From NCBI RefSeq assembly GCF_027270315.1, contig NZ_CP114413.1, positions 8,618,001 to 8,682,000 on the forward strand: 64,000 nt of DNA, read 5' to 3'. Within the stretch, counting starts at the first letter, position 1, and each line of letters begins with the position of its first letter. Positions 17,377 through 25,547 of the stretch are shown in pieces. The notes beneath the pieces were generated by a model, which did no database searches, was not told the DNA's origin, and was given only the letters and a program-made list of their open reading frames with translations. The stretch is from Streptomyces cinnabarinus. Its GTDB lineage: Bacteria; Actinomycetota; Actinomycetes; Streptomycetales; Streptomycetaceae. The translations under genes and the position numbers were made by a program.

Positions 17377-17937
17377 TCAGGCACGCCCGTCACGCGCTGC
17401 CGCAGTCGACACCCGCACCCCGAACCACTGCTCGGCGCCGTACTCCTCGAACCGTTCCACCTCGGTGAACCCCAGTTTCGCCGCGAGGCGCATCGCGCGG
17501 TCGTTGGCGGTCTGGGTGGTGAGTACGACCGGTTCGCCGGGAAGCGCGTCGGTGAACCAGTCGAGTGCCGCGGCGCATGCCTCGGCGGCGTACCCGTAGC
17601 CCCACGCCCGCGGCAGGAACAGGTAGCCGAGTTCTGCTTCCCCGGCATCCGGACGGATGTGCCCCGGACGCTCGGCATCGCGCCGGTCGAGCGTGATGAT
17701 GCCGATCATCGCCCCGTCGAGTTCGATCACGAACAGGCCCGGGCGCCGCCCCGGCACCTCGGGCATCGCGCGCTGCAATTCGCCCCGCGGGCGGGGGCCA
17801 CCGATGTAGGTGCCCACCTCCGGCGAGGCGAAGAGCTCAATGAAAGTCTCGCGGTCCCGGGCCTGGGACGCGCGGAGTACGAGCCGTGCGGTCCGTAACG
17901 GGGCGGGTGGCCAGGCGTCTTGTCCGAGTTCGGTCAT
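17377..17937 (-). CDS. GNAT family N-acetyltransferase (RimJ/RimL-like)
   Basis: A protein of about 186 residues of the Acetyltransf_3 type. The opening LRTARLVLRASQARD is typical of RimJ/RimL-like enzymes, and the acetyl-CoA loop is seen in LFLPRAWGYGYAAEACAAALDW followed by NDRAMRLAAKLGF. These enzymes acetylate amino groups on proteins or small molecules; the substrate is unknown. ATG 17937 is preferred over a TTG three codons upstream (17946), but neither has a convincing ribosome binding site. Confidence 0.82.
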   Translation of the reverse strand: MTELGQDAWPPAPLRTARLVLRASQARDRETFIELFASPEVGTYIGGPRPRGELQRAMPEVPGRRPGLFVIELDGAMIGIITLDRRDAERPGHIRPDAGEAELGYLFLPRAWGYGYAAEACAAALDWFTDALPGEPVVLTTQTANDRAMRLAAKLGFTEVERFEEYGAEQWFGVRVSTAAARDGRA

Positions 17938-18034
17938 GCCGGGCAACCTAGCGCAGCACCCGTGACAGCGGTCCGGAAGGGTCGGACCAGCTGCAGGTCA
18001 GGTCAAATCCCTGATACGGAGCACCTGCTCGGTA

Positions 18035-18190
18035 TCACCAGTAGTGGCGTCGGCCTGCGACCGGGCGGCCCATGGAACCCATGACCCACATGACCCCGCC
18101 GATGATGGCGAGGATGAGCCCGATCGTCCACAGGACCGAGATGCCGGTGACGAAGCCGATGACGAGCAGGACAATTCCTATGAGAAGCAT
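18035..18190 (-). CDS. Small membrane protein, DUF6131-like
   Basis: A 51-residue hydrophobic protein with two membrane segments (LLIGIVLLVIGFVTGI and IGLILAIIGGVMWVMG) and the conserved tail GRPVAGRRHYW, matching the small DUF6131 family common in actinomycetes. Its role is unknown. ATG 18190 has GGAGG 5 nt upstream, which settles the start; a longer reading frame upstream looks non-coding. Confidence 0.75.
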   Translation of the reverse strand: MLLIGIVLLVIGFVTGISVLWTIGLILAIIGGVMWVMGSMGRPVAGRRHYW

Positions 18191-18311
18191 GGCTGCCTCC
18201 TGCCTGGAGTGAGACAGCCTACGAAGTGAACCGAAATTCGCACTTGAAACATCCAGGCCGATCCATTTCAGGAAACGGATCGCCCCTTTGCGGGCATCAC
18301 GCCAGGCCAAA

Positions 18312-18330
18312 CGGTCAGGCGGCCTGACCG
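18312..18330. terminator. Hairpin over the SDR gene stop
   Basis: CGGTCAGG at 18312-18319 and CCTGACCG at 18323-18330 form a perfect 8-bp stem with a 3-nt loop, including the SDR stop codon at 18315-18317. It is probably a terminator or 3' end stabiliser. Confidence 0.45.
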
Positions 18331-19115
18331 GTCGGCATGATCGTGACCTGCTGGAGGTTCACCCGAGGCGGCAGCGTGGCGATGAAGCCGACGGTCTCCG
18401 CGACGTCCTGTGCCGTGAGCCACTCCATCGTCTCCTTGGAGCCGGCCAGCCAGTCCAGGGCGCCCTGGTCCGTGACATGGCCCTGAAGCTCGGTGCCGAC
18501 AATGCCCGGTTCCAGCGCCGAGACCCGCACCTTCTTCGCGCCCAGCTCGGCCCGCAGATGCCGGGACAGGTGGGTGACGTAGGCCTTCGTACCCGAGTAG
18601 ACGGCGAAGTTCGGGAAGATGTTCTGCGCCGCGATCGAGGATGTGTTGATCAGGTCGGCCACCCCGCGCTCGGCGGCGGCCTCGACCAACTGTGGGGTGA
18701 ACGCGCCGATCGCGTTCATCAGACCGGTGATGTTCAGATCGATCTGCTGCTGCCACTGGTCCGCGGCCAGCTCCTCGATCGGAGCGGGAAGCATCACCCC
18801 GGCGTTGTTCAGCAACAGGTCGGCGCCCCCGAGCTCGGCCTGGACCCGGTCGGCGGCCGCCCGCACGGCTCGGGCGTCGGTCACGTCGGCGGCGATCGCC
18901 ACCGCGCTCCCGCCGTGCTTCTCGATACGGGCGACCAGCTCCGCCAACCGGTCCGCACGCCGCGCCAGGACGACGACCCGGGCACCGAGCGACGCCAGGT
19001 GCTCGGCGGACGCCTCACCGATGCCGCTGGAGGCGCCGGTGACCACCGCGACACGACCGGCCAGGGGCAGGGACAGGGGCAGGGACATGGACTGGGACGT
19101 GGTGTTCGTGGACAT
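18315..19115 (-). CDS. SDR family NAD(P)-dependent oxidoreductase
   Basis: A 266-residue classical short-chain dehydrogenase. The cofactor motif is VVTGASSGIGEA (TGxxxGxG), NNAG is present in LLLNNAGVML, and the catalytic set is Ser in TSSIAAQNIF plus YSGTK (YxxxK). The Arg of ARRADR after beta-2 suggests NADP(H) use. The substrate is unknown. ATG 19115 has GGAAGG upstream. It is divergent from an XRE-family regulator gene, a pairing often seen in Streptomyces in which the regulator controls the reductase. Confidence 0.9.
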   Translation of the reverse strand: MSTNTTSQSMSLPLSLPLAGRVAVVTGASSGIGEASAEHLASLGARVVVLARRADRLAELVARIEKHGGSAVAIAADVTDARAVRAAADRVQAELGGADLLLNNAGVMLPAPIEELAADQWQQQIDLNITGLMNAIGAFTPQLVEAAAERGVADLINTSSIAAQNIFPNFAVYSGTKAYVTHLSRHLRAELGAKKVRVSALEPGIVGTELQGHVTDQGALDWLAGSKETMEWLTAQDVAETVGFIATLPPRVNLQQVTIMPTGQAA

Positions 19116-19215
19116 GCTGCATGCCTTCCGAAGAAGTGGAGGTGAGCGGCACGGTCTGGTCGGCCGCCCACCCAGAACACCACCGGGGCGAGCCCCGCAG
19201 GACGCCATAACTGGC

Positions 19216-19239
19216 CCTGCCCGAACAGGTACTGGCAGG
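19216..19239. promoter_or_regulatory. Inverted repeat in the SDR/XRE divergent region
   Basis: CCTGCC at 19216-19221 and GGCAGG at 19234-19239 form a 6-bp dyad spaced by 12 bp, in the 172-bp gap between the divergent SDR and XRE genes. It is a candidate operator for the XRE regulator; the evidence is the dyad and its position only. Confidence 0.3.
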
Positions 19240-19287
19240 ACCACCTTCGGCCGGACACCGGGCAATGGGAGTACGCACACTGGAGCC

Positions 19288-20157
19288 ATGGACCGCACCA
19301 GCGAAATCTCCGGCTTCCTGCACTCACGACGCGCGAACGTCAGCCCCGAGCAGGCCGGACTGCCCTCCGACGGGCGGGTGCGCCGGGTACCCGGCCTGCG
19401 CCGGGACGAGGTCGCCCGCCTCGCCGGGGTCAGCACCGAGTACTACACGCGCCTGGAGCAGGGACGGGCGCGCAACCCCTCCACCGAGGTCGTGGACGCC
19501 GTCGCCCGCGTACTGCGGCTGGACGAGACCGAACGCGAACACCTCACCGATCTGCTGGCCTCCGGCGCCCGGCCCGCACGCCGCGCTCCGGCCAGGGCCC
19601 AGCGGGTGCGGCCCGGCCTGCACCTGATGCTGGAGACCCTGAACCACGTACCCGCCTTCATCCTGGGCCGGCGCACCGACGTCCTCGCCTCCAACCAGCT
19701 CGCCAGAGCCGTCCTCACCGACTTCGACGCCCTGCCCGCCACCCACCGCAACCTCGCCCGCTACTACCTGCTGGACCCCGTGGCCCGCGAGCGCGTGGGG
19801 GACTGGGAGCGGATCGCCGCGGAGACGGTCGCCATCCTCCGCTTCGAAGCGGGCCGTTACCCCCACGACCGGCAGCTCGCCGACCTCGTCGGTGAACTCA
19901 CTCTCCAGTGCCCCGAGTTCACCACCTGGTGGAACGACCACCGGGTACTGCGCCGCACCCACGGCGCCAAGCACTACCACCACCCCCTCGTCGCCGACCT
20001 GCACTTCTCCTACGAGTCCTTCCAGGCCCCCGGCGACGCGGAACAGACCCTGTGCGTCTACAACGTCGAGCCGGGCTCCGAGACCGCCGAGGCCCTCCAG
20101 GTCCTGGCCAGTTGGACCGCGCCCGAGCGGGAATTGCCGCACCACCAAGGCCGTTGA
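19288..20157 (+). CDS. XRE family transcriptional regulator with MmyB-like ligand-binding domain
   Basis: A 289-residue regulator. The N-terminal helix-turn-helix (about residues 33-80) has RRVPGLRRDEVARLAGVS followed by YYTRLEQGR, the signature of a large streptomycete XRE group. The C-terminal half (about 105-289) matches the MmyB-like PAS-type domain that binds small, often fatty-acid-like ligands. ATG 19288 has a short GGAG close upstream. It is divergent from the SDR gene and followed after 7 bp by a PPOX gene, so it probably controls both. Confidence 0.88.
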   Translation: MDRTSEISGFLHSRRANVSPEQAGLPSDGRVRRVPGLRRDEVARLAGVSTEYYTRLEQGRARNPSTEVVDAVARVLRLDETEREHLTDLLASGARPARRAPARAQRVRPGLHLMLETLNHVPAFILGRRTDVLASNQLARAVLTDFDALPATHRNLARYYLLDPVARERVGDWERIAAETVAILRFEAGRYPHDRQLADLVGELTLQCPEFTTWWNDHRVLRRTHGAKHYHHPLVADLHFSYESFQAPGDAEQTLCVYNVEPGSETAEALQVLASWTAPERELPHHQGR

Positions 20158-20164
20158 TCACCAC

Positions 20165-20623
20165 ATGACCAAACCTGCGGCGCCCCGCTCACTCTCCGAC
20201 GAAGCCCTCTCCGACCTGCTCGGCCGACAGCAGTTCGGCACGCTCGCCAGCGTCAAGCGCAGTGGCCACCCCCACCTGACCACCATGATGTACAGCTGGG
20301 ACCCCGAAGCCCGCATCGTGCGGTTCTCGACGACCGCCGACCGGGTCAAGGTCGGGCACCTGCGACGCGATCCGCGTGCGGCGCTGCATGTGCAGGGTGG
20401 CAACGTATGGTCGTTCGCCGTGGCCGAGGGCGACGCCGAGGTCTCCGGGACCACGACGGTGCCGGGCGACGAGGTCGGGCGGGAACTGCTCGGGATGATT
20501 CCGACGGCCGCGCGGCCCGAGGACGAGGCCGCGTTCCTGGCGCAGTTGGTGGCCGAGCGCCGCGTGGTCATCCGGCTGAAGGTGGACCGGCTGTACGGCA
20601 CCGCGCTCGACATCGACGCCTGA
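20165..20623 (+). CDS. PPOX class F420-dependent oxidoreductase
   Basis: A 152-residue split-barrel flavin/deazaflavin-binding protein. It opens with LSDEALSDLLGRQQFGTLASV and has HLTTMMYSWD and FSTTADRVKVGHLRRDPR, typical of the PPOX-class F420-dependent subgroup, which reduces small molecules using F420H2. It starts 7 bp after the XRE gene, so the two are cotranscribed. Confidence 0.85.
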   Translation: MTKPAAPRSLSDEALSDLLGRQQFGTLASVKRSGHPHLTTMMYSWDPEARIVRFSTTADRVKVGHLRRDPRAALHVQGGNVWSFAVAEGDAEVSGTTTVPGDEVGRELLGMIPTAARPEDEAAFLAQLVAERRVVIRLKVDRLYGTALDIDA

Positions 20624-20647
20624 CCTCCGGGCGCTTGTGTGCCGCCT

Positions 20648-21742
20648 TCACCAGCTGATGCCGGCCGCCACCGGCAGGTGGTCGCTGCCGGTGGACGGCA
20701 GCACCCACGAACTCCTCGGCTCCACGCCGCGGACCAGGATCTGGTCGATCCGCGCCACCGGGAACCGCGCCGGCCAGCTGAAGCCGAAGCCGTCCCCGGC
20801 CTCCTCCTGTGCCGAGCGCAGCTGCGCGGCGATGCCGTCGAACGCGCCGTCGTCCATGGTGCCGTTCAGGTCGCCGAGCAGCACCACTCGCTCGCTGCGT
20901 TCGGCGGCGAGGGCCTCGGCGAGCGCCGTGGCGTTGCGGTCCCGGCTGTCCGTCCAGAAGCCGGTCCTGGGCATCACCCGTACGGACCCGAGGTGGGCCA
21001 CGTACACGGTGAGCGGCCCCTGATCCGTGGCCACCGTGGTGCGCAGGGCCCGGTTGTAGGCCAGCTTGACGTCGGCCGGCTTGGCGTCGCCCAGCGGCCC
21101 GGCGTCCTGCTGGATGTCGACCGGCCGGATGTCCGACAGCGGCAGCCTGCTCCACAGCCCGACCGTGCCCTGCACCGTGTGGTGCGGATACGCCTTCGCC
21201 AGCCCCTTCTCGTACAGCGGCTTCGCCTGCGGGGTGATCTCCTCCAAGGCCAGGACGTCCGCCCCCGAGGCGGCCAGGTCGCGGGCGGTGCCGAGCGGGT
21301 CGGGGTTGCCGTCGCCGACGTTGTGGCTGACCACGGTGAGGTCGCTGCCCGGCTGGGACTTGTCGATGAGCAGCCCGCTGAACTGGTTCAGCCACACCAC
21401 GACCGGCAGCAGCAGCGCGGCCACCGCGGAGGCGGAGCGGCGCCACAGCGCACCGGCCAGCAGCACCGGGACGAACAGGCCGAACCACGGCAGGAAGCTC
21501 TCCACCAGACTGCCGAGGCCGGCGCGGTCCGTGATCCACGCGTGCAGCAGCATGAGCAGACCCAGCAGCAGCGCCAGCGTGGTGAGCACCGGGCCGCGTT
21601 GCCATATCCCCGGCCAGGTGCCGCGATGCGGCCCGCCCGTCTCGGGCTGCTCCGTCTCCGCTGTCGCCGTGGTCATGGCCGGGTCCGTGTTCGTGTCCGT
21701 GTTCACCTGCGTCGTCGTCTGTCCTCGTTCACTGCCGGTCAC
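20648..21742 (-). CDS. VanJ-like membrane endonuclease/exonuclease/phosphatase family protein
   Basis: A 364-residue membrane protein. Three membrane segments (about 52-70, 78-100, 105-125) precede a C-terminal EEP catalytic domain (about 133-364) with VVSHNVGDGNPD, LALEEIT, LLGDLNGT and the closing GSDHLPV. This is the layout of VanJ of Streptomyces coelicolor, an exported-face phosphoesterase linked to teicoplanin resistance and prenyl phosphate handling. GTG 21742 overlaps the stop of the upstream carboxypeptidase gene (GTGA), so both are made together. A role in cell-wall lipid carrier recycling or glycopeptide resistance is inferred from family and neighbours. Confidence 0.82.
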   Translation of the reverse strand: MTGSERGQTTTQVNTDTNTDPAMTTATAETEQPETGGPHRGTWPGIWQRGPVLTTLALLLGLLMLLHAWITDRAGLGSLVESFLPWFGLFVPVLLAGALWRRSASAVAALLLPVVVWLNQFSGLLIDKSQPGSDLTVVSHNVGDGNPDPLGTARDLAASGADVLALEEITPQAKPLYEKGLAKAYPHHTVQGTVGLWSRLPLSDIRPVDIQQDAGPLGDAKPADVKLAYNRALRTTVATDQGPLTVYVAHLGSVRVMPRTGFWTDSRDRNATALAEALAAERSERVVLLGDLNGTMDDGAFDGIAAQLRSAQEEAGDGFGFSWPARFPVARIDQILVRGVEPRSSWVLPSTGSDHLPVAAGISW

Positions 21743-22407
21743 TGCCGCATCCTCGGGTCCTGGGTGGGGTCGGCGTACATGGGCGGGCAGCCACGACCGA
21801 CCGCGTCGGTGCGCAGCTCGTAGTGCCAGGGTTCGTTCCGGTAGACCGGGCACAGCCCGTACTCGGCGCCGTGCTCGGACAGCCACGCCGTCGCGTCGGA
21901 GCGGCCGAGGTCGACGGCGTCCCCCGACACGTGCGGTGAGGTCTCCGCGGTGGCCACCCATCGGGCGGCCTCGCCCTCGGACCCGTACTCGGCGATCGCC
22001 TCGTGAAGCAGGTGCTCCTGGTACTCCGGAGAACGCCAGCCGCTGTTGACGTAGAACATGACCCAGTCGTCCGCGGCGGCTGTCGCGGCCCGGTGGAGAG
22101 CGTCGAGCAGCGCCGGATCGAGGTTGGCCACCGCCGGAATCGCCTCGTCGAAGACCGTCACTCCGTCGGGAACGACACCGTCCGCCTCGCCGGGCGCATC
22201 ACGGAGCTCATCCGGAGAGCCGTTCGGCGACGCGCCCGAGGACGGTCTCTGGGGCGATACGGCCGAGAAGGACGAGGACGTCGGCGTCTGGTGGGTGAGG
22301 GCCGCGATGACCGCCGCGACGACGATGCCCAGGCCGACAGCCAGGAGCCGGCGATTCCGACGGCTCACCTTTCGTGCTGTTCGTGTTAACGGTGGAGGTC
22401 GAGTCAT
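21739..22407 (-). CDS. VanY-like D-alanyl-D-alanine carboxypeptidase (M15 family)
   Basis: A 222-residue exported peptidase. One N-terminal membrane segment (about 20-40) anchors it, and the M15B domain follows (about 90-222). The zinc ligands and catalytic residues sit in SPHVSGDAVDLG (SxHxxGxAxD) and NEPWHYEL. VanY-type enzymes remove the last D-Ala from peptidoglycan precursors or stems. It is divergent from a VanRS-like pair and coupled to the VanJ-like gene. No strong ribosome binding site precedes ATG 22407. Confidence 0.88.
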   Translation of the reverse strand: MTRPPPLTRTARKVSRRNRRLLAVGLGIVVAAVIAALTHQTPTSSSFSAVSPQRPSSGASPNGSPDELRDAPGEADGVVPDGVTVFDEAIPAVANLDPALLDALHRAATAAADDWVMFYVNSGWRSPEYQEHLLHEAIAEYGSEGEAARWVATAETSPHVSGDAVDLGRSDATAWLSEHGAEYGLCPVYRNEPWHYELRTDAVGRGCPPMYADPTQDPRMRQ

Positions 22408-22434
22408 GCCGGCCAGTCAAGGCAGCGCGGTGTT

Positions 22435-22479
22435 GCCGACACGTTTGCGGTTTTCGATACGCCGACGATATGTGCCGAC
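22435..22479. promoter_or_regulatory. GCCGAC direct repeats in the vanY/vanR-like divergent region
   Basis: GCCGAC occurs at 22435, 22461 and 22474, spaced by 26 and 13 bp (multiples of 13). They fill the 88-bp gap between the divergent carboxypeptidase and response-regulator genes. Direct repeats of this kind are usual targets of OmpR/PhoB-type regulators. The response-regulator start has no clear ribosome binding site and may be leaderless. Confidence 0.35.
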
Positions 22480-22495
22480 TCGTAGCCTTGATGAC

Positions 22496-23191
22496 ATGCG
22501 TGTGCTGATCGTCGAGGACGAACCCTTTCTGGCGGAAGCCATCCGCGACGGCCTGCGCCTGGCGGCGATCGCCGCGGACATCGCAGGTGACGGCGTCACC
22601 GCACTGGAACTGCTGAGCATCAACGCCTACGACATCGCCGTCCTCGACCGCGACATCCCCGGACCCTCCGGTGACGAGATCGCCAGACGCATCGTCGCCT
22701 CCGGCAGTGGCATGCCGATCCTCATGCTCACCGCGGCGGACCGACTCGACGACAAGACCTCCGGCTTTGAACTCGGCGCCGACGACTACCTCACGAAGCC
22801 CTTCGAACTCCAGGAACTCGCACTCCGGCTCAGGGCCCTCGATCGCAGACGGGCCCACCACAGACCCCCCGTGCGAGAACTCGCGGGTCTACGGCTGGAC
22901 CCGTTCCGCAGGGAGGTCTACCGGGACGGCCGCTATGTCGCGCTGACCAGGAAGCAGTTCGCCGTCCTGGAGGTCCTCGTCGCCGCCGAGGGCGGTGTCG
23001 TCAGTGCCGAGGAGCTCCTGGCGCGCGCGTGGGACGAGAACGCCGACCCGTTCACCAACGCCGTACGCATCACCGTCTCGGCCCTGCGCAAACGGCTCGG
23101 CGAACCCTGGCTGATCGCCACGGTGCCGGGCGTCGGCTACCGCATCGACACGCCGTCCGAGAGCGGGCTGGAGGGAGGCGACCGTGGATAG
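22496..23191 (+). CDS. OmpR/PhoB-family response regulator, VanR-like
   Basis: A 231-residue response regulator. The receiver domain (about 1-115) has the acidic pair in VEDE, phospho-acceptor D51 in AVLDRD and the conserved Lys in LTKPFEL. The winged-helix output domain (about 130-220) shows ALTRKQFAVLEVL and VRGVGYR-like VPGVGYRID. It overlaps the following kinase gene by 8 bp. Its divergent partner is the VanY-like gene, so it most likely senses wall stress through the kinase and switches on the carboxypeptidase/VanJ-like operon. Confidence 0.9.
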   Translation: MRVLIVEDEPFLAEAIRDGLRLAAIAADIAGDGVTALELLSINAYDIAVLDRDIPGPSGDEIARRIVASGSGMPILMLTAADRLDDKTSGFELGADDYLTKPFELQELALRLRALDRRRAHHRPPVRELAGLRLDPFRREVYRDGRYVALTRKQFAVLEVLVAAEGGVVSAEELLARAWDENADPFTNAVRITVSALRKRLGEPWLIATVPGVGYRIDTPSESGLEGGDRG

Positions 23192-24281
23192 GGCGCCCGG
23201 AATGAGCATTCGCCTCAAACTGACCCTCAGCTACGCCGGGTTCCTCATGCTCGCAGGCGTCTTGCTGCTCGCGGCCGTCTGGGTGTTCCTCCTGGAGTAC
23301 GTCCCCGACGACTGGGACCGCCGACTTCTGTACGAGAATCCCAACCGCCAACTCCTCCTGCGCAACTTCGCCCCCGCGGCAGCCGTCGTACTGGCGTTCC
23401 TGCTGCTGTTCGGTCTCCTGGGAGGCTGGTTTCTCGCCGGGCGGATGCTCGCCCCGCTGACCCGCATCACGGACGCCACCCGCATGGCGGCGAACGGCTC
23501 TCTCGCGCACCGAATCCGGCTGCCGGGCCGCAAGGACGAGTTCCGCGAACTCGCCGACGCCTTCGACACGATGCTCGCCCGGCTCGAAGCGCACGTCGCC
23601 GAGCAAAGGCGATTCGCCGCCAACGCCTCCCACGAGCTGCGCACCCCGCTCGCCATTTCGAAGGCGCTTCTCGACGTGGCCCGCACCGACCCGGACCAGG
23701 ACACCGGCGAACTCATCGACCGCCTCCACGCCGTCAACACCCGAGCGATCGACCTCACCGAGGCACTGCTCCTGGTCAGCCGCGCAGAGCAGCGATCCTT
23801 CGCCCGAGAGCGCGTCGACCTGTCCCTCCTGGCGGAAGAAGCCACCGAAACGCTCCTTCCCGTCGCGGAGAAGAACGGCGTCACCATCGAGACGAGGGGC
23901 GACGTCACCCCGACGACGGGCTCGCCGACCCTGCTGCTTCAGCTGACCACGAACCTCGTGCACAACGCGATCATCCACAACCTGCCTGGAGAGGGCACCG
24001 TGTGGGTGAGCACCGGCATCCGAGCCGACACGGTGACGCTCACGGTGGAGAACACCGGCGAGAAGGTCGCCCCACAGCTCGCCGCAACCCTCACCGAACC
24101 CTTCCAACGAGGCACCGAACGCGCCCACACCGATCACGCGGGCATCGGCCTCGGCCTGGCCATCGTCAAAACCATCACCCACGCCCACGAAGGAACCCTC
24201 ACCCTCACCCCACGCCCCACCGGCGGCCTCCGCGTCACCGTCGAGCTGCCCACTGCGCCCGATGTCAGTGGCAGCCCATAG
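23184..24281 (+). CDS. HAMP-domain sensor histidine kinase, VanS-like
   Basis: A 365-residue membrane kinase. Two membrane segments (about 13-38 and 63-86) flank a very short extracytoplasmic loop of about 25 residues. HAMP follows (about 87-140), then the HisKA domain with H150 in ASHELRTPL, and HATPase_c with N-box LVHNAIIHN and GIGLGLAIVK. The GTG start has GGAGGGAGG upstream and overlaps the response-regulator stop. The tiny sensor loop suggests detection within or near the membrane, as in VanS-like and intramembrane-sensing kinases. Confidence 0.9.
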   Translation: MDRAPGMSIRLKLTLSYAGFLMLAGVLLLAAVWVFLLEYVPDDWDRRLLYENPNRQLLLRNFAPAAAVVLAFLLLFGLLGGWFLAGRMLAPLTRITDATRMAANGSLAHRIRLPGRKDEFRELADAFDTMLARLEAHVAEQRRFAANASHELRTPLAISKALLDVARTDPDQDTGELIDRLHAVNTRAIDLTEALLLVSRAEQRSFARERVDLSLLAEEATETLLPVAEKNGVTIETRGDVTPTTGSPTLLLQLTTNLVHNAIIHNLPGEGTVWVSTGIRADTVTLTVENTGEKVAPQLAATLTEPFQRGTERAHTDHAGIGLGLAIVKTITHAHEGTLTLTPRPTGGLRVTVELPTAPDVSGSP

Positions 24282-24313
24282 GGTGCGGCCAAGATCTCGA
24301 AGGAGGGATTGCC

Positions 24314-24898
24314 GTGGGATTCTCGGGCCACCTGGTCTTCGCTCGCGGCGACGCCCCGCTGCTGGAAGCCCCCGTGTTCGACAGCATCGATGCTGAGCTC
24401 AAGTCCACCGTGCACCGTTGGGAGTCACGGCCGGGCGGCTGGCAGACGCTCCAGCTCGAGAACGGGATGTGGGACGACGAGGACCTGCCCGCCCTGGTCG
24501 CCTGGAGCAACGCGCCCGCCTGCGTCGCCGACGTCTCGGACAGCGACCTCGCCCTGGTGACCGGGGTGGACATCACCGGACGGCGTTGGCAGGCATGGCT
24601 GAACCTGGACGTCGCCGCCAGGGTCCTGGCCGAGGAGCCCGAGGACCTCGAAGACCAGATGCTGTGGCTGGACACGCCGGAGTTCCACGACGCCGTCAGC
24701 CGCAAGCGCGCGGAACTCGACGCGGAGGTTCGAGCCGATGCCGAGGGCGCACTGGCCTGGGCCGCGGCCGCCGGCATACCGGTCGCCTCAGAGGTGTCCG
24801 GTATCGAAAGGCTGCTGCGCTCACACGTGACGTTCGCAGAAGACCTTTTCAGCACGCTGCTCGACGAGTTGGGCTTCCCCGAGGAAACACAGGCATGA
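24314..24898 (+). CDS. Hypothetical protein, acidic
   Basis: A 194-residue acidic protein with no signal or membrane segment, with several Trp residues (WQTLQLENGMWDDEDLP and RRWQAWLNLDV). I recognise no named family, although it looks like a conserved streptomycete protein. GTG 24314 has AGGAGG 8 nt upstream. Its TGA overlaps the ATG of the next gene (ATGA), so it is coupled to a P-loop kinase. Confidence 0.7.
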   Translation: MGFSGHLVFARGDAPLLEAPVFDSIDAELKSTVHRWESRPGGWQTLQLENGMWDDEDLPALVAWSNAPACVADVSDSDLALVTGVDITGRRWQAWLNLDVAARVLAEEPEDLEDQMLWLDTPEFHDAVSRKRAELDAEVRADAEGALAWAAAAGIPVASEVSGIERLLRSHVTFAEDLFSTLLDELGFPEETQA

Positions 24899-25485
24899 CA
24901 CGGCACAGGGGCGAAGTCGGGCCAGTTGTGGTCGCGGTGTGCGGGTCCCCGGGCGCCGGAAAGACCACGGTCGCCCGTGCCACGGCGCGTCACCTCGGTG
25001 TGCTGTTCCTGACCAGGGATGAGATCAAACGGGGTCTTGGGCTGTCCGCCGCCTCCGCCGCCGAGGACGGCGGTGTCGAGTTCGGCCCGGACTTCCATGT
25101 CGCCGGAGGTCCGTTGAGCCGTCGCGCCGAGGACGTGATGGTCAACGCTGCGCGGCTGCTCGCCTCTTCGGGCGTGAGCCTCGTCGTGGAGTCCTCGGTG
25201 CTGTCGTCCGAGCTGCTCGACGCCCTACGCGCATCCGACGCCCGAATGCTCGCCGTTCATGTCGTCGCACGCGAGTCGGTCATCGGTGAGCGCCTCCGGG
25301 CCCGCGCGGCCGAAGGCGGGGCCGTCGACCGACAGCTCTCCGCCCAGTTCCAGCGGGGCGAGATGAAGCCGTCGATCTTCGCCCCACCGGCCGGATTCGA
25401 CGGCGTCGTGGAAGTCGACACCTCGGACTCGGCTGATCCGGACATCAAGCCCATAGAAGCGGCAGCCGTCTCCCTGATCCGATGA
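24895..25485 (+). CDS. AAA family ATPase / small-molecule P-loop kinase
   Basis: A 196-residue P-loop protein. Walker A is GSPGAGKTTVARA near residues 17-29, followed by FLTRDEIKRGL and the LVVESSV strand of zeta-toxin/adenylylsulfate-kinase-like enzymes; an Arg-rich lid (RESVIGERLRARA) follows. It probably phosphorylates a small molecule or nucleotide-sugar. A toxin role is possible but the partner upstream does not look like a known antitoxin. Start ATG 24895 overlaps the previous stop. Confidence 0.8.
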   Translation: MTRHRGEVGPVVVAVCGSPGAGKTTVARATARHLGVLFLTRDEIKRGLGLSAASAAEDGGVEFGPDFHVAGGPLSRRAEDVMVNAARLLASSGVSLVVESSVLSSELLDALRASDARMLAVHVVARESVIGERLRARAAEGGAVDRQLSAQFQRGEMKPSIFAPPAGFDGVVEVDTSDSADPDIKPIEAAAVSLIR

Positions 25486-25547
25486 CCGCGTGCCCCGGTG
25501 GCTGCCGTCCGTGAATCGGGGGCGAGTCGGAGGTGCAAACCCGATGC

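Noticed and set aside
24895..25485. Chloramphenicol phosphotransferase
   Set aside because: The P-loop and ESS strand are shared by many small kinases; no specific substrate-site motif could be recognised.
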